Shown one piece after another: positions 1 through 9,606 of a DNA stretch of 64,000 nt. The notes beneath the pieces are model-generated. The model searched no databases. It was not told the DNA's origin and saw only the letters and a list, made by a program, of their open reading frames with translations. The stretch spans positions 186,001 through 250,000 of the forward strand of contig CAVQZA010000016.1 in the NCBI GenBank assembly GCA_963718355.1, read 5' to 3'. The translations under genes and the position numbers were made by a program. The DNA is from CAVQZA01 sp963718355. Lineage in GTDB: Bacteria > Actinomycetota > Thermoleophilia > Gaiellales > Gaiellaceae. Numbering within the stretch: the stretch's first letter is position 1; each line of letters begins with the position of its first letter.

Positions 1-723
1 TCGAGCCCGTTCACCGAGGGCGCGTTGCTCGGCGACCGGATTCGGCTCGCCGACCACTTCCTCGATCCGGGCGTCTTCATCCGCTCGATGGGGACGCGCG
101 GCCACCTCGGTGGGCTCGCCGAGGCGACGCTGCAGGCGCTGCTCTTGCTAGACGCGTCCGGAAAGGACACGGTGTTCCTGGAGACCGTCGGCGCGGGCCA
201 GAGCGAGGTCGAGGTGATCGGGATCGCCGACACCGTCGTGCTCGTGCTGATGCCCGGCTCCGGCGACTCGGTGCAGGCGCTGAAGGCCGGGATCATGGAG
301 ATTCCCGACGTGATCGCGATCAACCGCATGGACGAGCCGACTGCGAAGACGATGCTGAACGAGGTGCGCTCGATCCTCGCGCTCGACCCGGAGCGCGCCT
401 GGAAGCCGCCGATCGTGCTCGTCGAGGCGCAGCGCGGCGAGCACGTGGCCGAGCTCTGGGAACAGATCGAGGCGCATCGCGCCCATCTCGAGTCGGAGGG
501 GATGCTGGAGGAGCGCCGCGGCAGGAATCTCGCGGGCGAGGTGTTCTCGGTCGCCTCGCTGCGGGCGAAGGCGGTGCTCGAACGCGCTGTGGCCGACGAC
601 CCGGAGCTGTCGCGGCTTCTCGACGCGGTGCGCCGCCGCGAGCTCGACCCGCTCACCGCCGTTCGCGAGATCATGGAGAAGGTGTTCAAGGTTGGCGACG
701 AGCGAAGCACCCACGCTCGCTGA
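1..723 (+). CDS. meaB: Methylmalonyl-CoA mutase-associated GTPase MeaB (5' end outside window)
   Basis: The frame is open from the first base and about 240 codons are present, against roughly 320 for the family, so the start and Walker A lie upstream. Visible signatures are ALLGDRIR, the G3-like ETVGAGQSE (usually DTVGVGQSE) and the G4-like NRMDE, followed by an alpha-helical C-terminal arm. MeaB/ArgK GTPases load and protect adenosylcobalamin on methylmalonyl-CoA mutase in the cytoplasm. The 3' end overlaps the next gene by 32 bases in another frame, implying translational coupling. The mutase genes would be expected upstream but cannot be seen. Confidence 0.93.
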   Translation, partial: SSPFTEGALLGDRIRLADHFLDPGVFIRSMGTRGHLGGLAEATLQALLLLDASGKDTVFLETVGAGQSEVEVIGIADTVVLVLMPGSGDSVQALKAGIMEIPDVIAINRMDEPTAKTMLNEVRSILALDPERAWKPPIVLVEAQRGEHVAELWEQIEAHRAHLESEGMLEERRGRNLAGEVFSVASLRAKAVLERAVADDPELSRLLDAVRRRELDPLTAVREIMEKVFKVGDERSTHAR

Positions 724-1891
724 CATCGAGGCGGCGCGCGCCCGGATCGACGGGATCGCACGCGTCACGCCGGTGTTCGGCTCGGAGACCCTCTCGCGGA
801 TGACGGGGCGCTCGGTGCTGCTGAAGGCCGAGAACCTCCAGCGGACGGGCTCGTTCAAGGTGCGCGGCGCCGTGAACAAGATCCACTCGCTCTCGGCGGC
901 GGAGCGCGCCGCGGGCGTCGTCGCGGCCACCGCGGGGAACCACGGCCAGGCCGTCGCCTGGGCGGCGCGCGAGGCGCGGATCGCGGCGACGATCTTCATG
1001 CCGCGCGACACGCCGATGGCCAAGGTCGAGGCGACGCGCACCTACGGGGCGCGGATCGAGTCCGACCACGAGAGTCTCGAGGCTGCGTTCGAGGCAGCGA
1101 TCGCCTTCGGCCACGCGACGGGCGCGACGTTCCTCCACGGCTTCGAGGACGAGCACGTGATCGCGGGCCAGGGCACGATCGGGATCGAGCTGGCCGAGCA
1201 GGTGCCGGAGGCGGGAACCGTGGTGATCCCGCTCGGCGGGGGCGGGCTCGCCTCGGGCGTCGCGATCGCGCTGCGCTCGCTACGGCCCGAGCTGCGGCTC
1301 GTCGGCGTCCAGGCCGCGGCGTGCGCGCCGCTCGCCGGCGGCACGGCGTACGGCTACACGATCGCCGAGGGAATCGCGGTCAAGAATCCCGGCGAAATGA
1401 CCTCCGCGATCGTCCGCGAGCACCTCGACGACATCGTCACCGTGACGGACGAGGAGATCTCGGCCGCGATCGTGCTGCTCGTCGAGCGGACGAAGCTGCT
1501 AGTCGAGGGCGCGGGAGCCGCCGGTGCCGCGGCGCTGCTCGCGGGGAGGGTCGGCGGCGGCGAGGAGCCGGTGACGGTGATCCTCTCCGGCGGCAACATC
1601 GACGCGACGCTGCTGATCACGGTGATGCGGCACGGCCTCACGGTCGCCGGCCGCTACCTCGTCGTGCGCACCCGCATCTCGGATCGCCCCGGCTCGCTCG
1701 CGACGCTCCTCGACCTGATCGCCGAGGAACGGGTCAGCGTCGTCTCGGTGGAGCACCACCGCGAGGGGATGTCGCTCTCGCTCGCCGAGACGGAAGTCGC
1801 GCTCACGCTCGTCACCCGCGACGAGGACCACTGCACGTCGCTACTCGAGGCGATGCGCGTCGGCGGCTACAGCCCCGAACGCCTTCGCTAG
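692..1891 (+). CDS. ilvA: Threonine ammonia-lyase with C-terminal ACT domain
   Basis: Deaminates L-threonine to 2-oxobutanoate using PLP. The PLP lysine lies in GSFKVRGA (about residue 56), and PLGGGGLASG (about residues 178-187) is the phosphate-binding glycine loop. Residues about 325-399 form an ACT regulatory domain. At 399 aa it resembles single-ACT or catabolic TdcB-like enzymes rather than long two-ACT IlvA. The TTG start is chosen because GGAGAAGG lies about 10 bases upstream inside meaB. 2-oxobutanoate can become propionyl-CoA, which fits the coupling to meaB (propionate/methylmalonyl-CoA metabolism). The stop shares CTAG with the convergent gene. Confidence 0.92.
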   Translation: MATSEAPTLADIEAARARIDGIARVTPVFGSETLSRMTGRSVLLKAENLQRTGSFKVRGAVNKIHSLSAAERAAGVVAATAGNHGQAVAWAAREARIAATIFMPRDTPMAKVEATRTYGARIESDHESLEAAFEAAIAFGHATGATFLHGFEDEHVIAGQGTIGIELAEQVPEAGTVVIPLGGGGLASGVAIALRSLRPELRLVGVQAAACAPLAGGTAYGYTIAEGIAVKNPGEMTSAIVREHLDDIVTVTDEEISAAIVLLVERTKLLVEGAGAAGAAALLAGRVGGGEEPVTVILSGGNIDATLLITVMRHGLTVAGRYLVVRTRISDRPGSLATLLDLIAEERVSVVSVEHHREGMSLSLAETEVALTLVTRDEDHCTSLLEAMRVGGYSPERLR

Positions 1892-3189
1892 CCGCCGCAG
1901 CGACGGAACTCGATCGTGCGGCCCTTCCAGGTTTCGATTCCGCCCAGGACAGGGTGGGCGTCGAGACCCGCGGCCTGGAGGACGCTCGCTGCGATCGCCG
2001 CGCGCGGGCCGCTTTCGCAGATCGTCACGAGTGGCCGGTCCGCGGGCAGGTCGTCGGCGAACGCGCGCAGGAGCCGGTACGGGATGTGCCGGCTGCCCGC
2101 GATATAGCCGGCGTCGCGCTCGTCCTTCTCGCGCACGTCGATCACCTCGACCTCGCCGTCGGCGAGAAGCGCGTCGAGCTCTTCGATCGTGACCGGGGTC
2201 ATCTGCTCGGGCGTCTCGGGATGCTCGAGGTAGCCGCCGAGCTCGAGGAAGCCGACCGCGCGGAGTTGCCGGGCCGCGTGCTCGACTTCTTCCGGCGAGC
2301 CGTGGAGGACGATCCGCTCGTCCGGCGAGAGGAGGAACGCGCCGCGGGTGCCGAAGCTCGATCCGGAGACCGGCACGTTGATCGCGCCCGCGACGTGACC
2401 GGCCGCGTAGGTCGCGGCGGGGCGCACGTCGAGCACGGTCGCGCCGTCCGCAGAGCACGCCACGAGCGGCGCCGGCCCGCCGAGGAACGGGCCGCTGTTC
2501 AGCGCGACGATCCGCTCGAGGTTCGGCGGTCGCGGCGAGGAGATCGAGGCGGACGCGTTCACGAAGCCCTCGATGTCGGGGATCGCCAGCGCGTGATTCG
2601 CGAGCAGCTCGGCGCCGATCGTCGAGCTCGGGTCGGCGCTCATGTGGCCGCCGCAGAGCGAGCCGGCGACGTGGCCCGGATAGACGACGACGCCCGCGGG
2701 CAGCTCGGCGAGCCGGTGCAGGCTGTGGAAGAGGTCGCGCGCGCCCTCGCGGGCCGCGACGGCGAGGTCGGGCCGCGCCGCGTCGCCGACGAAGAGCGAG
2801 TCGCCGGTCAGGAGCAGAGCGTCGTCGGCGAGGAAGCAGCAGTGCTCCGGTCGGTGGCCCGGCGTGTGAAGCACGCGGATCCGCACCGAGCCGACCTCGA
2901 GCACCTGGCCGTCGGCGAGCGGCTCACTCGGATACGCGACCGCCGCGATCGGATGGATGTGGACGGGGAGCCCGAGCTCGAGCGCGAGCCGGCCGTGACC
3001 CGAGACGTGGTCGGCATGGGTGTGCGTCTCGAGCACCGCCGTGAGCCGAACACCGTTGCGCTGGGCCTCCTCGAGGTACTGCTCGATCCAATACGCGGGA
3101 TCGACGACGACGGCTACGCCTGCCTGCTCGTCCCCGATGAAGTAGGACGCGCAGCCGAGATCCGCGTCGACGAACTGCCTGAACAGCAC
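1888..3189 (-). CDS. MBL-fold hydrolase fused to two rhodanese domains
   Basis: 433 aa from a GTG start at 3189. Residues about 1-220 are a metallo-beta-lactamase fold with the THTHADH metal motif, TPGHRPEH and TGDSLF, as in ETHE1-like persulfide dioxygenases. Two rhodanese modules follow. The first (around LDVRPAATYAAGH) has LHGSPEE where the active-site loop should be and lacks cysteine. The second keeps a cysteine in TICESGPRA. It is probably cytoplasmic and acts in oxidation or transfer of persulfide sulfur; the exact substrate is inferred from the family. A long upstream extension of the same frame has low-complexity composition and is not coding. Confidence 0.88.
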   Translation of the reverse strand: MLFRQFVDADLGCASYFIGDEQAGVAVVVDPAYWIEQYLEEAQRNGVRLTAVLETHTHADHVSGHGRLALELGLPVHIHPIAAVAYPSEPLADGQVLEVGSVRIRVLHTPGHRPEHCCFLADDALLLTGDSLFVGDAARPDLAVAAREGARDLFHSLHRLAELPAGVVVYPGHVAGSLCGGHMSADPSSTIGAELLANHALAIPDIEGFVNASASISSPRPPNLERIVALNSGPFLGGPAPLVACSADGATVLDVRPAATYAAGHVAGAINVPVSGSSFGTRGAFLLSPDERIVLHGSPEEVEHAARQLRAVGFLELGGYLEHPETPEQMTPVTIEELDALLADGEVEVIDVREKDERDAGYIAGSRHIPYRLLRAFADDLPADRPLVTICESGPRAAIAASVLQAAGLDAHPVLGGIETWKGRTIEFRRCGG

Positions 3190-3243
3190 TGGTCCGAGCG
3201 TACCAGCGCGGGTCGCTTGCTTTCTTGAAGCTACGGTTCTTCG

Positions 3244-5166
3244 ATGAAGCGTGCCCTCGTCGTCGCATGCGCCGTCGCAGCGGCGTTCCCGTCGCTCGCG
3301 CAGGCCCACGCGCGGCTCGTTCGAAGCACACCGGCCGACGGCGCCGTCGTCGCCACGGCGCCGGTCGGCGTCCAACTGCTCTTCGACGACACCGTCTCGG
3401 TCGGCCCGGGGAATGAGGTGGTGCGAAACGGCGGCGACTCTGCGCTCGGCGGGTCGCCCCGAGTGAGCGGGCGGCACCTCGTCCTTCCCCTCCGCGCGGG
3501 CCTGCCGAACGGTGACTACAGCGTGCGCTGGAGCGTGATCTCGAATGACGGCCACATCGTCCAGGGAGTGCTCGCATTCGCTGTCGGGCGCGGGCGGCCC
3601 GCGCCCGACTCGTCGCTCAAGCCCGTGTCGCGGAGCCGAACGGCCGACACGATCGAGCGCTGGCTCTTCCTCTTCGGCGTGCTCCTCGCCGGGGGAGTCG
3701 CGGTGTTCCGTTACGCAGCCCTTCGCGCCGCCTCGCGGGTGATCCCGGCGCTGCTCGTCGCGGGCTTCGCGGTATGCATCGCCGGAGCGGTGCCGTTGAG
3801 CCGCGCCGCGAACGGCTCTGCGACGCGCTTTGGGCTCGTGCTGGAGATCGCCGTCGCGATCGCGCTCGTCGGAGCCGTCGCGGCGGCCTTCTCGGTGCGA
3901 GTTGCCGCCCTCGCAGCCGTTGCGCTGCTGCCGTTGCCGTCGCTCTCGGGACACGCGCTCGACCCGGGCCAGCCGTTCTACGCGCCGATCGCCGACATCC
4001 TGCACGTCACGGCGGCCGCGATCTGGCTCGGAGGGCTCGTCGCCGTCGCGGCTGTGCTCGCGTTCGTGGGCGGGCCCGTTGCGGAGCTCGCTGCGCGGCG
4101 GTTCTCGACGATCGCGCTCGGCGCAGTCCTCGTCGTCGCTGCCACCGGCCTCGTGCGCGCGCTCAGCGAGCTCTCGTCGGTCCACCAGCTCTGGACGACG
4201 ACCTACGGCCGCGCGTTGCTCGCGAAGAGCGGCCTCCTCGCCGTGCTCCTAGCGCTCGGCTACCTGAACCGGCGGCGACTGCGCCGACCGATCGTCCTCG
4301 CCGAGATCGGCGTCCTGGCCGTGCTCATCCTCGCGGTCGGGGTGCTCACAGGGTCGCGCCCCGGCGTGCGACAGCCGATCGCCCTCGCAGCGGCGCCCGC
4401 TGCCGGCCCGGTGGTCCTGCCGCCGGCCGGCGTGCTCACGCTCGCCGCGCAGAACGTCCGCAAGGCGATCACGATCGCCGTCCGGCCCGCCGGCAACGAC
4501 ACCGCGGTCACCGTCGGCGTGATCGGGCCGGACGGGCTCGCCGTGAACGGCCTGCCGGTGCGCGTGAACGGCGTTGGCACAGTCGTCTGCGGGCCCGGCT
4601 GCTATCGCGCCGTCGTCACGGGCTCGCCGGCCGCCGCGCGCGTCGACGCCGGCACCGGCACCGTTGTCTTCCCGCTGCGCACGGTGCCCGGCCCAGGAGC
4701 TGCGCTCGTGACGAGGGCCGGCCGGGTCCTGCAACGCTCGTCTAGCACGGTTTACCGCGAGCGCCTCTCGTCGGGGCCGGGTCACACGATCGAGACGCTC
4801 TGGCGCGAGCAGGCGCCCGACCGCCTGAGCTACGTGATCGAAGGCGGCGCCGCCGGCATCGTGATCGGCGATCGCCGCTGGGACAAGGTGGCGCCGAACG
4901 CGCCGTGGGTAGCCTCGGCGCAGACGCCGCTCCAGCTTCCCGCATTGCCGTGGAGTAGGCCCCTGACGAACTTCCACGTCCTCTCGTCCGACCCGACGGG
5001 ATGGACGGTCTCCTTCCTCGACCGCTCGACACCCGCCTGGTTCCGGGCGCGGATCGACCGAAAGACGGGCCGGCTGACGTCGTCGAAGATGACCGCGGCA
5101 TCCCACTTCATGCTCGACACGTACGTCGCCTACGACGGCACAGCGGGTATCCAGCCGCCGCACTGA
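3244..5166 (+). CDS. CopC-CopD copper protein with extra C-terminal domain
   Basis: 640 aa. A signal peptide of about 22 residues ends at AQA, leaving an N-terminal histidine (HARLVRSTPADG), the usual CopC copper ligand. The CopC domain (to about residue 120) ends with SNDGHIVQG. About eight hydrophobic helices of a CopD/YcnJ-type domain follow (about 135-380). The last 250 residues are a non-membrane region not recognised from standard CopCD proteins. The likely role is periplasmic copper binding and import or tolerance. No strong ribosome-binding site is seen before the ATG. The divergent MBL-rhodanese gene starts 54 bases away, so the gap must hold both promoters. Confidence 0.85.
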   Translation: MKRALVVACAVAAAFPSLAQAHARLVRSTPADGAVVATAPVGVQLLFDDTVSVGPGNEVVRNGGDSALGGSPRVSGRHLVLPLRAGLPNGDYSVRWSVISNDGHIVQGVLAFAVGRGRPAPDSSLKPVSRSRTADTIERWLFLFGVLLAGGVAVFRYAALRAASRVIPALLVAGFAVCIAGAVPLSRAANGSATRFGLVLEIAVAIALVGAVAAAFSVRVAALAAVALLPLPSLSGHALDPGQPFYAPIADILHVTAAAIWLGGLVAVAAVLAFVGGPVAELAARRFSTIALGAVLVVAATGLVRALSELSSVHQLWTTTYGRALLAKSGLLAVLLALGYLNRRRLRRPIVLAEIGVLAVLILAVGVLTGSRPGVRQPIALAAAPAAGPVVLPPAGVLTLAAQNVRKAITIAVRPAGNDTAVTVGVIGPDGLAVNGLPVRVNGVGTVVCGPGCYRAVVTGSPAAARVDAGTGTVVFPLRTVPGPGAALVTRAGRVLQRSSSTVYRERLSSGPGHTIETLWREQAPDRLSYVIEGGAAGIVIGDRRWDKVAPNAPWVASAQTPLQLPALPWSRPLTNFHVLSSDPTGWTVSFLDRSTPAWFRARIDRKTGRLTSSKMTAASHFMLDTYVAYDGTAGIQPPH

Positions 5167-5217
5167 CGCGAGCAGAGTCCCCCGAACGGAGGATACGCAC
5201 GGCGCTCCGTCCGACAA

Positions 5218-7260
5218 TTGTCAGAAGCGGTGGAGAAGGCGCACCAACTGCGGCGCGTCGTCACGGCCTCGGCCGTCGGCGTGGCTTGGCTTGCCTGCTA
5301 CGCGGCCGTGCTAGCGCTGCGGCCTGGTGGGGACCACGGCATCCTCGTCTTCTCGGACACCGTCTATCTCGTGCCGATCGCGCTGGCAGTAGTCCTGTCC
5401 GCGTTCGCTGCGGCGCACGCTGCACGCGGGCTACGCCTCTTCTGGGGACTCGTCTCGTTCAGCGTCGCGATCTGGCTCGCGGCGGAGACGCTCTGGTCGG
5501 TGCAGGAGCTGGCGACCGGCTCCGTGCCGTTCCCGTGGTGGACCGACGCGCTCTACCTGGCCGCCTACGTCGTGATGGCGGTGGCGCTGCTGCTCGCCTT
5601 CCGGCCGTCGCTCCGTCTCGTCGGCGCTGCGACGCTGCTCGACGCGGTCCTGCTCACCGGCGGGATGGGGCTGCTCTGGTGGTGGGCGGTGCTGCGGCCG
5701 CTGCCGGTCACCGGCGAGCTTGCCGCGCTCGCGGCGATCGCACCGCCGGCGGTCGGGCTCTTCGCGCTCGGAATCCTCGTCTCGACGAGGTTGCTGCCGG
5801 CCCGTCAGGGCACACTCTCGATGAAGGTCCTCGGGATCGGGCTCGCGGTCGCGACGATCACCGACGGCATCTACGCACACCTCAGCGTCTCGCACGCCTA
5901 CGTGTCGGGGGACTGGCTCGACCTCGGCTGGCAGGCCCAGGCCGTGCTCTGCGCGGTCGCCGCGTACGTCGCAGCGCGCAGTCTCGACCGCCGCTCCGAC
6001 TGGGCCCGCTCCCGCACGCCCGCGCCGGTCGGCGCCGGAGCCCTCGTGGTGGGCGTCTTCTCCATCGTGTTTGCGGTGCTCTTCGCTGCGCACTCGTCCG
6101 GTCGCATTTCGGCCGGCCTGATCGCGGTCGCCGTGGCGCTTGCCGTGCTCGTCGGCGTGCGGATCTGGATCGCCGTCTCGCCCGGCCGGCGCGCTTCGGC
6201 GACGGATCCGGAGACCGGCGCCTTTCGTCCGGAGTGGTTCCAGCACCGTCTTCGCCAGCTCGCCGGCGGCGCGCGCTCGTACGGCGACCCGTTCGCGGTG
6301 GCGCTCGTCGAGCTCGACGGCGACCGGCGTGCAGGGATCGAGGTGGCGCGACGGCTCGTCGACCAGGCGGGGAAGGACGGTGCGGTCGCGAAGCTCAGCG
6401 ACGACCGGCTCGCGGTGCTTCTGCCGAGCGTGGAGGCGGCCGAGGCGCTGGTGCAGGCGGAAGCGATCCGCGGTCAGGTCGCGAAGCAGCCTGTCGGCGC
6501 GCGACCTGTCACGGTCAGCGTCGGTGTCGCGACCTGGGAGCGGACACACGGGATCGATGCGCTGCTCGACGCCGCCGAGGACGCGCTCGAGAGGGCGCAC
6601 CGACTCGGCGGAAACCAGGTCTGGGCCGCAGGTCCCGGCGCCGATGCGGTCTTCGACCAACTCGTTGCGCTCGTCGGCGAGGTCGACGCGCGCGAGGGCG
6701 ACGGCCCCAACCACTCACAGACGATCGCCGCGTTGTCGCGCGATCTCGCCGTTGCGCTGGATCTCGACTCGGATGCGGTGGGGCGTACCTACTTCGCCGG
6801 GCTGCTGCACGACGTCGGCAAGGTCTCGGTGCCGGAGTGGGTGCTGCGCAAGCCGAGCGGGCTCACGACCGACGAGTGGGCCACCGTCGCACGCCATCCG
6901 CTCAAGGGCGCCGCGCTGCTCGCGCGCGTCGACGATCTGCGCGATGCGGCCTCCGTCGTCGCCAACCACCACGAGCGCTGGGACGGGCGCGGCTATCCGG
7001 GCGGCCTGGCCGGGCGCCGGATCCCGGTCGAGGCTCGCATCATCGCCGTCGCCGACAGTCTCATCTCGATGACCGCCGAGCGGCCCTACCGGCCCGCGAT
7101 GTCGGTCACCGGCGCACTCACGGACATCTGGCGCCGCTCCGGACGCAGCTACGACCCGGCAGTCGTCAGCGCACTCTTCGGCTTCGCCCGCGAAGGCCGT
7201 CTCCCGTCGCCGCCCACCGTCGTGTCGAGTGCGCCACAGCTGTACGCCGTGAGCATCTAG
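5218..7260 (+). CDS. Membrane HD-GYP protein with degenerate GGDEF domain
   Basis: 680 aa. The N-terminal third has about eight hydrophobic helices (MASE-like sensor). Residues about 325-475 are GGDEF-like, but the signature is replaced by LSDDRLAV, so cyclase activity is unlikely. Residues about 500-680 are an HD-GYP domain with HDVGK, NHHERWDGRGYPGGL and ERPYRP. HD-GYP domains hydrolyse cyclic di-GMP or related dinucleotides using two or three metals. The TTG start is uncertain; a GTG four codons later is possible, and the only good GGAGG lies 28 bases upstream. The stop shares CTAG with the acyl-CoA dehydrogenase gene. Confidence 0.88.
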   Translation: MSEAVEKAHQLRRVVTASAVGVAWLACYAAVLALRPGGDHGILVFSDTVYLVPIALAVVLSAFAAAHAARGLRLFWGLVSFSVAIWLAAETLWSVQELATGSVPFPWWTDALYLAAYVVMAVALLLAFRPSLRLVGAATLLDAVLLTGGMGLLWWWAVLRPLPVTGELAALAAIAPPAVGLFALGILVSTRLLPARQGTLSMKVLGIGLAVATITDGIYAHLSVSHAYVSGDWLDLGWQAQAVLCAVAAYVAARSLDRRSDWARSRTPAPVGAGALVVGVFSIVFAVLFAAHSSGRISAGLIAVAVALAVLVGVRIWIAVSPGRRASATDPETGAFRPEWFQHRLRQLAGGARSYGDPFAVALVELDGDRRAGIEVARRLVDQAGKDGAVAKLSDDRLAVLLPSVEAAEALVQAEAIRGQVAKQPVGARPVTVSVGVATWERTHGIDALLDAAEDALERAHRLGGNQVWAAGPGADAVFDQLVALVGEVDAREGDGPNHSQTIAALSRDLAVALDLDSDAVGRTYFAGLLHDVGKVSVPEWVLRKPSGLTTDEWATVARHPLKGAALLARVDDLRDAASVVANHHERWDGRGYPGGLAGRRIPVEARIIAVADSLISMTAERPYRPAMSVTGALTDIWRRSGRSYDPAVVSALFGFAREGRLPSPPTVVSSAPQLYAVSI

Positions 7261-8390
7261 AAACCCAGCTGCTTCGCGATCACGAGCCGTTGCACCTCGT
7301 TCGTGCCCTCGCCGATCTCGAGGATCTTCTGGTCGCGGTAGAGGCGTGAGATCGCGTACTCGTCCATGAATCCGTAGCCGCCGTGGATCTGCAGGGCCGC
7401 ATTGGCGACGCGGTTCGAGAGCTCGCCGGTGTAGAGCTTCGCGGTCGCCGCAGCCAGCGCGAAGTCGCGGCCCTGGTCCTTGAGCCACGCGGCCTTGTAG
7501 ACCAGGTTCCGCGCCGCCTCGATCTCTACGGCCATGTCCACGAGCTTGAACTGGATCGCCTGGAAGCTCGAGATCGGCCGGCCGAACTGGCGCCGCTCTT
7601 TCGCGTACGCCGAGGCGAGGTCGTAGGCGCCCTGCGCGAGTCCGAGCCCCATCGCCGCGACCGAGATCCGGCCGCCGTCGAGGATCTCGAGGAACTGCTG
7701 GAAGCCCTGCCCACGTGTGCCGAGCAGGTTTCCCTCGGGGACGGCGCAGTCGGTGAAGGAAAGCTCACGCGTGTCGGAAGCCCGCCACCCGAGCTTGTGC
7801 AACGGCGCAGAGAGCTCGTACCCGGGTGTGCCGTTCTCGACGACGATGTTCGAGATCTCGTTCTCGCCGGTGAGCGCAGTGATCGTCACGCAGGCGCTGA
7901 TGTCGGTGCCCGCGTTGGTGATGAACTGCTTCGAGCCGTTGATCACCCAGTGCCCGTCGCGCAGCTCGGCACGCGTCTTCGTCGCGCCTGCGTCGGAGCC
8001 GGCCTCGGGCTCGGTCAGCCCGAATGCGGCGAGCCGCCGGCCGGCCGCGAGGTCGGGCAGCCAGCGCTGCTTCTGCTCGTCGGTGCCGTAGAGGTAGATC
8101 GGCATCGAGCCGAGCGAGATGTGCGCGGCGAGCGTGATCGCGAGCGACGAGTCGATGCGCGTCAGCTCCTCGACGGCGATCGCGTAGGACACCGTGTCGG
8201 ACCCCGCGCCGCCGAGCTCCTCGGGGAACGGCATCCCCATCAGCCCGAGGCCGCCGAGCTCCGCGACGAGCTCGTACGGGAAGCGCGACTCGCGGTCGAG
8301 CTCCTCGGCGACGGGGGCGACGCGCTCGAGCGCGAACTCGCGCACCGTCTGCCGGACGAGCTCCTGCTCGGAGGTCAGATCGAAGTCCAC
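7257..8390 (-). CDS. Acyl-CoA dehydrogenase (possibly isovaleryl-CoA type)
   Basis: 377 aa from GTG at 8390 (protein starts VDFDLTSEQELVRQTVREF). This is a full-length flavoprotein of the acyl-CoA dehydrogenase fold: N-terminal helical domain, beta domain (FGLTEPEAGSDAG, about residue 125) and C-terminal helices with YAKERRQFGRPI and EIGEGTNEVQR, where the catalytic glutamate sits in short/branched-chain enzymes. It oxidises an acyl-CoA to the enoyl-CoA and passes electrons to ETF. Branched-chain substrates are suggested by methylcrotonyl-CoA carboxylase-like genes nearby, not proven. A longer upstream reading frame is rejected because homology begins at this start. Confidence 0.9.
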   Translation of the reverse strand: MDFDLTSEQELVRQTVREFALERVAPVAEELDRESRFPYELVAELGGLGLMGMPFPEELGGAGSDTVSYAIAVEELTRIDSSLAITLAAHISLGSMPIYLYGTDEQKQRWLPDLAAGRRLAAFGLTEPEAGSDAGATKTRAELRDGHWVINGSKQFITNAGTDISACVTITALTGENEISNIVVENGTPGYELSAPLHKLGWRASDTRELSFTDCAVPEGNLLGTRGQGFQQFLEILDGGRISVAAMGLGLAQGAYDLASAYAKERRQFGRPISSFQAIQFKLVDMAVEIEAARNLVYKAAWLKDQGRDFALAAATAKLYTGELSNRVANAALQIHGGYGFMDEYAISRLYRDQKILEIGEGTNEVQRLVIAKQLGF

Positions 8391-8412
8391 GGCGGGAGGA
8401 TAGTCTGGGCAG

Positions 8413-9606
8413 ATGCGTGAAGGGGTCGACCGGCGCGGGATCAGCGTCCTTTCGGGCAGCCATCTCGCCACGGACTTCGCAAGCGGCTCGCTGCCGGCGC
8501 TCCTGCCGTTCCTGCGCGACAAGTTCTCGCTCTCGTACACGCTCGTCGCGCTGCTCGTGCTCGCATCGACGTTCGCCTCGTCGATCATCCAGCCGCTATT
8601 CGGGCTCTGGTCGGACCGCCGCGGAGCGATGTGGCTCCTGCCGACGGGCGTGGTGGTGGCAGGGATCGGGATCGGGCTCGCAGCCAACGCGCCGACCTAT
8701 CCGCTGGTCGTCCTGCTCGTGGTGATCTCGGGGATCGGGGTCGCGGCCTTCCATCCGGAGGGCTCGAAGTTCGCGGCCTACGTGAGCGGGCGCCGCCGCG
8801 CGAGCGGGATGTCGTACTTCAACGTCGGCGGGAACGTGGGCTATGCGCTCGGGCCGCTGATCGCGACCCCGCTCGTGCTGGCCTTCGGGCTGCACGGCGC
8901 CTATCTGCTGATCGTGCCCGGTGTCGTCATCGGCGTGCTGCTCTGCACGCGACTTTCGTATCTGCGGACGTTCGAGCCGGCGCCGGGCTCGGGTCGCCAC
9001 GTCGAGGGCCGGGACCGGCCGTGGGCGATGGCGAACCTGCTCGGCGTCGTCCTCTTCCGTACGTCGGCCTGGTTCGGGCTGCTCGTGTTCGTACCGCTGT
9101 GGGAGGTCTCGATCGGCAACTCGAAGGCCACGGGTGGGCGCCTGCTCGCCCTGATGCTCGTCGCCGGCGCGGCGGGGACGCTGATCCTCGGCCCGCTCGC
9201 CGACCGGTTCGGGCGGCGCACCGTGTTGCGCGCGAGCATCGCCGTGACCCCGCCGCTGATCGCCGTGTTCATCCTCGTCGGCGGCATCCCGGGTGCGATC
9301 GCGCTCGCCTTCGTCGGCGCGTGCACCGTCGGCACATACGGCGTCACGATGGTGCTCTCCCAGGACTATCTGCCGCGTCACATCGGGATGGCATCGGGGC
9401 TGTCGATCGGCTTCGCGATGGGAATGGGCGGTGTCGCGGCGGTGGCGATCGGTGCGATCGCCGACTCGGTGGGGCTCGAGACGGCGCTCTGGGTGTGCGC
9501 GGTCCTGCCCCTGCCGGGCATCGTGCTTGCCCTGATCCTCCCGCCCGGGCGTGAGGTAGTCTCGATCAAGACAGCGACCGGGGAGGCGACATGGCAGAGA
9601 GCGTGA
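8413..9606 (+). CDS. MFS transporter, fosmidomycin-resistance (Fsr) type
   Basis: 397 aa with twelve predicted helices. Diagnostic segments are LSGSHLATDFASGSLPALLP in helix 1, AAFHPEGSKFA and GGNVGYALGP, typical of the Fsr subfamily of inner-membrane drug/sugar exporters. The substrate is unknown. GGGAGGA lies about 13 bases before the ATG. The end overlaps the start of the SCP2 gene by 16 bases, so the two are co-translated. It is divergent from the acyl-CoA dehydrogenase with only 22 bases between starts. Confidence 0.88.
   Translation: MREGVDRRGISVLSGSHLATDFASGSLPALLPFLRDKFSLSYTLVALLVLASTFASSIIQPLFGLWSDRRGAMWLLPTGVVVAGIGIGLAANAPTYPLVVLLVVISGIGVAAFHPEGSKFAAYVSGRRRASGMSYFNVGGNVGYALGPLIATPLVLAFGLHGAYLLIVPGVVIGVLLCTRLSYLRTFEPAPGSGRHVEGRDRPWAMANLLGVVLFRTSAWFGLLVFVPLWEVSIGNSKATGGRLLALMLVAGAAGTLILGPLADRFGRRTVLRASIAVTPPLIAVFILVGGIPGAIALAFVGACTVGTYGVTMVLSQDYLPRHIGMASGLSIGFAMGMGGVAAVAIGAIADSVGLETALWVCAVLPLPGIVLALILPPGREVVSIKTATGEATWQRA

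Noticed and set aside
1321..3228. Long plus-strand open frame opposite the MBL-rhodanese gene
   Set aside because: Arg/Gly-rich low-complexity translation with no motif; it is the GC-skew shadow of clearly homologous genes on the other frames.
3190..4185. Upstream extension of the MBL-rhodanese reading frame
   Set aside because: The extension is charged low complexity overlapping the CopC coding region; the homologous protein starts at the GTG at 3189.
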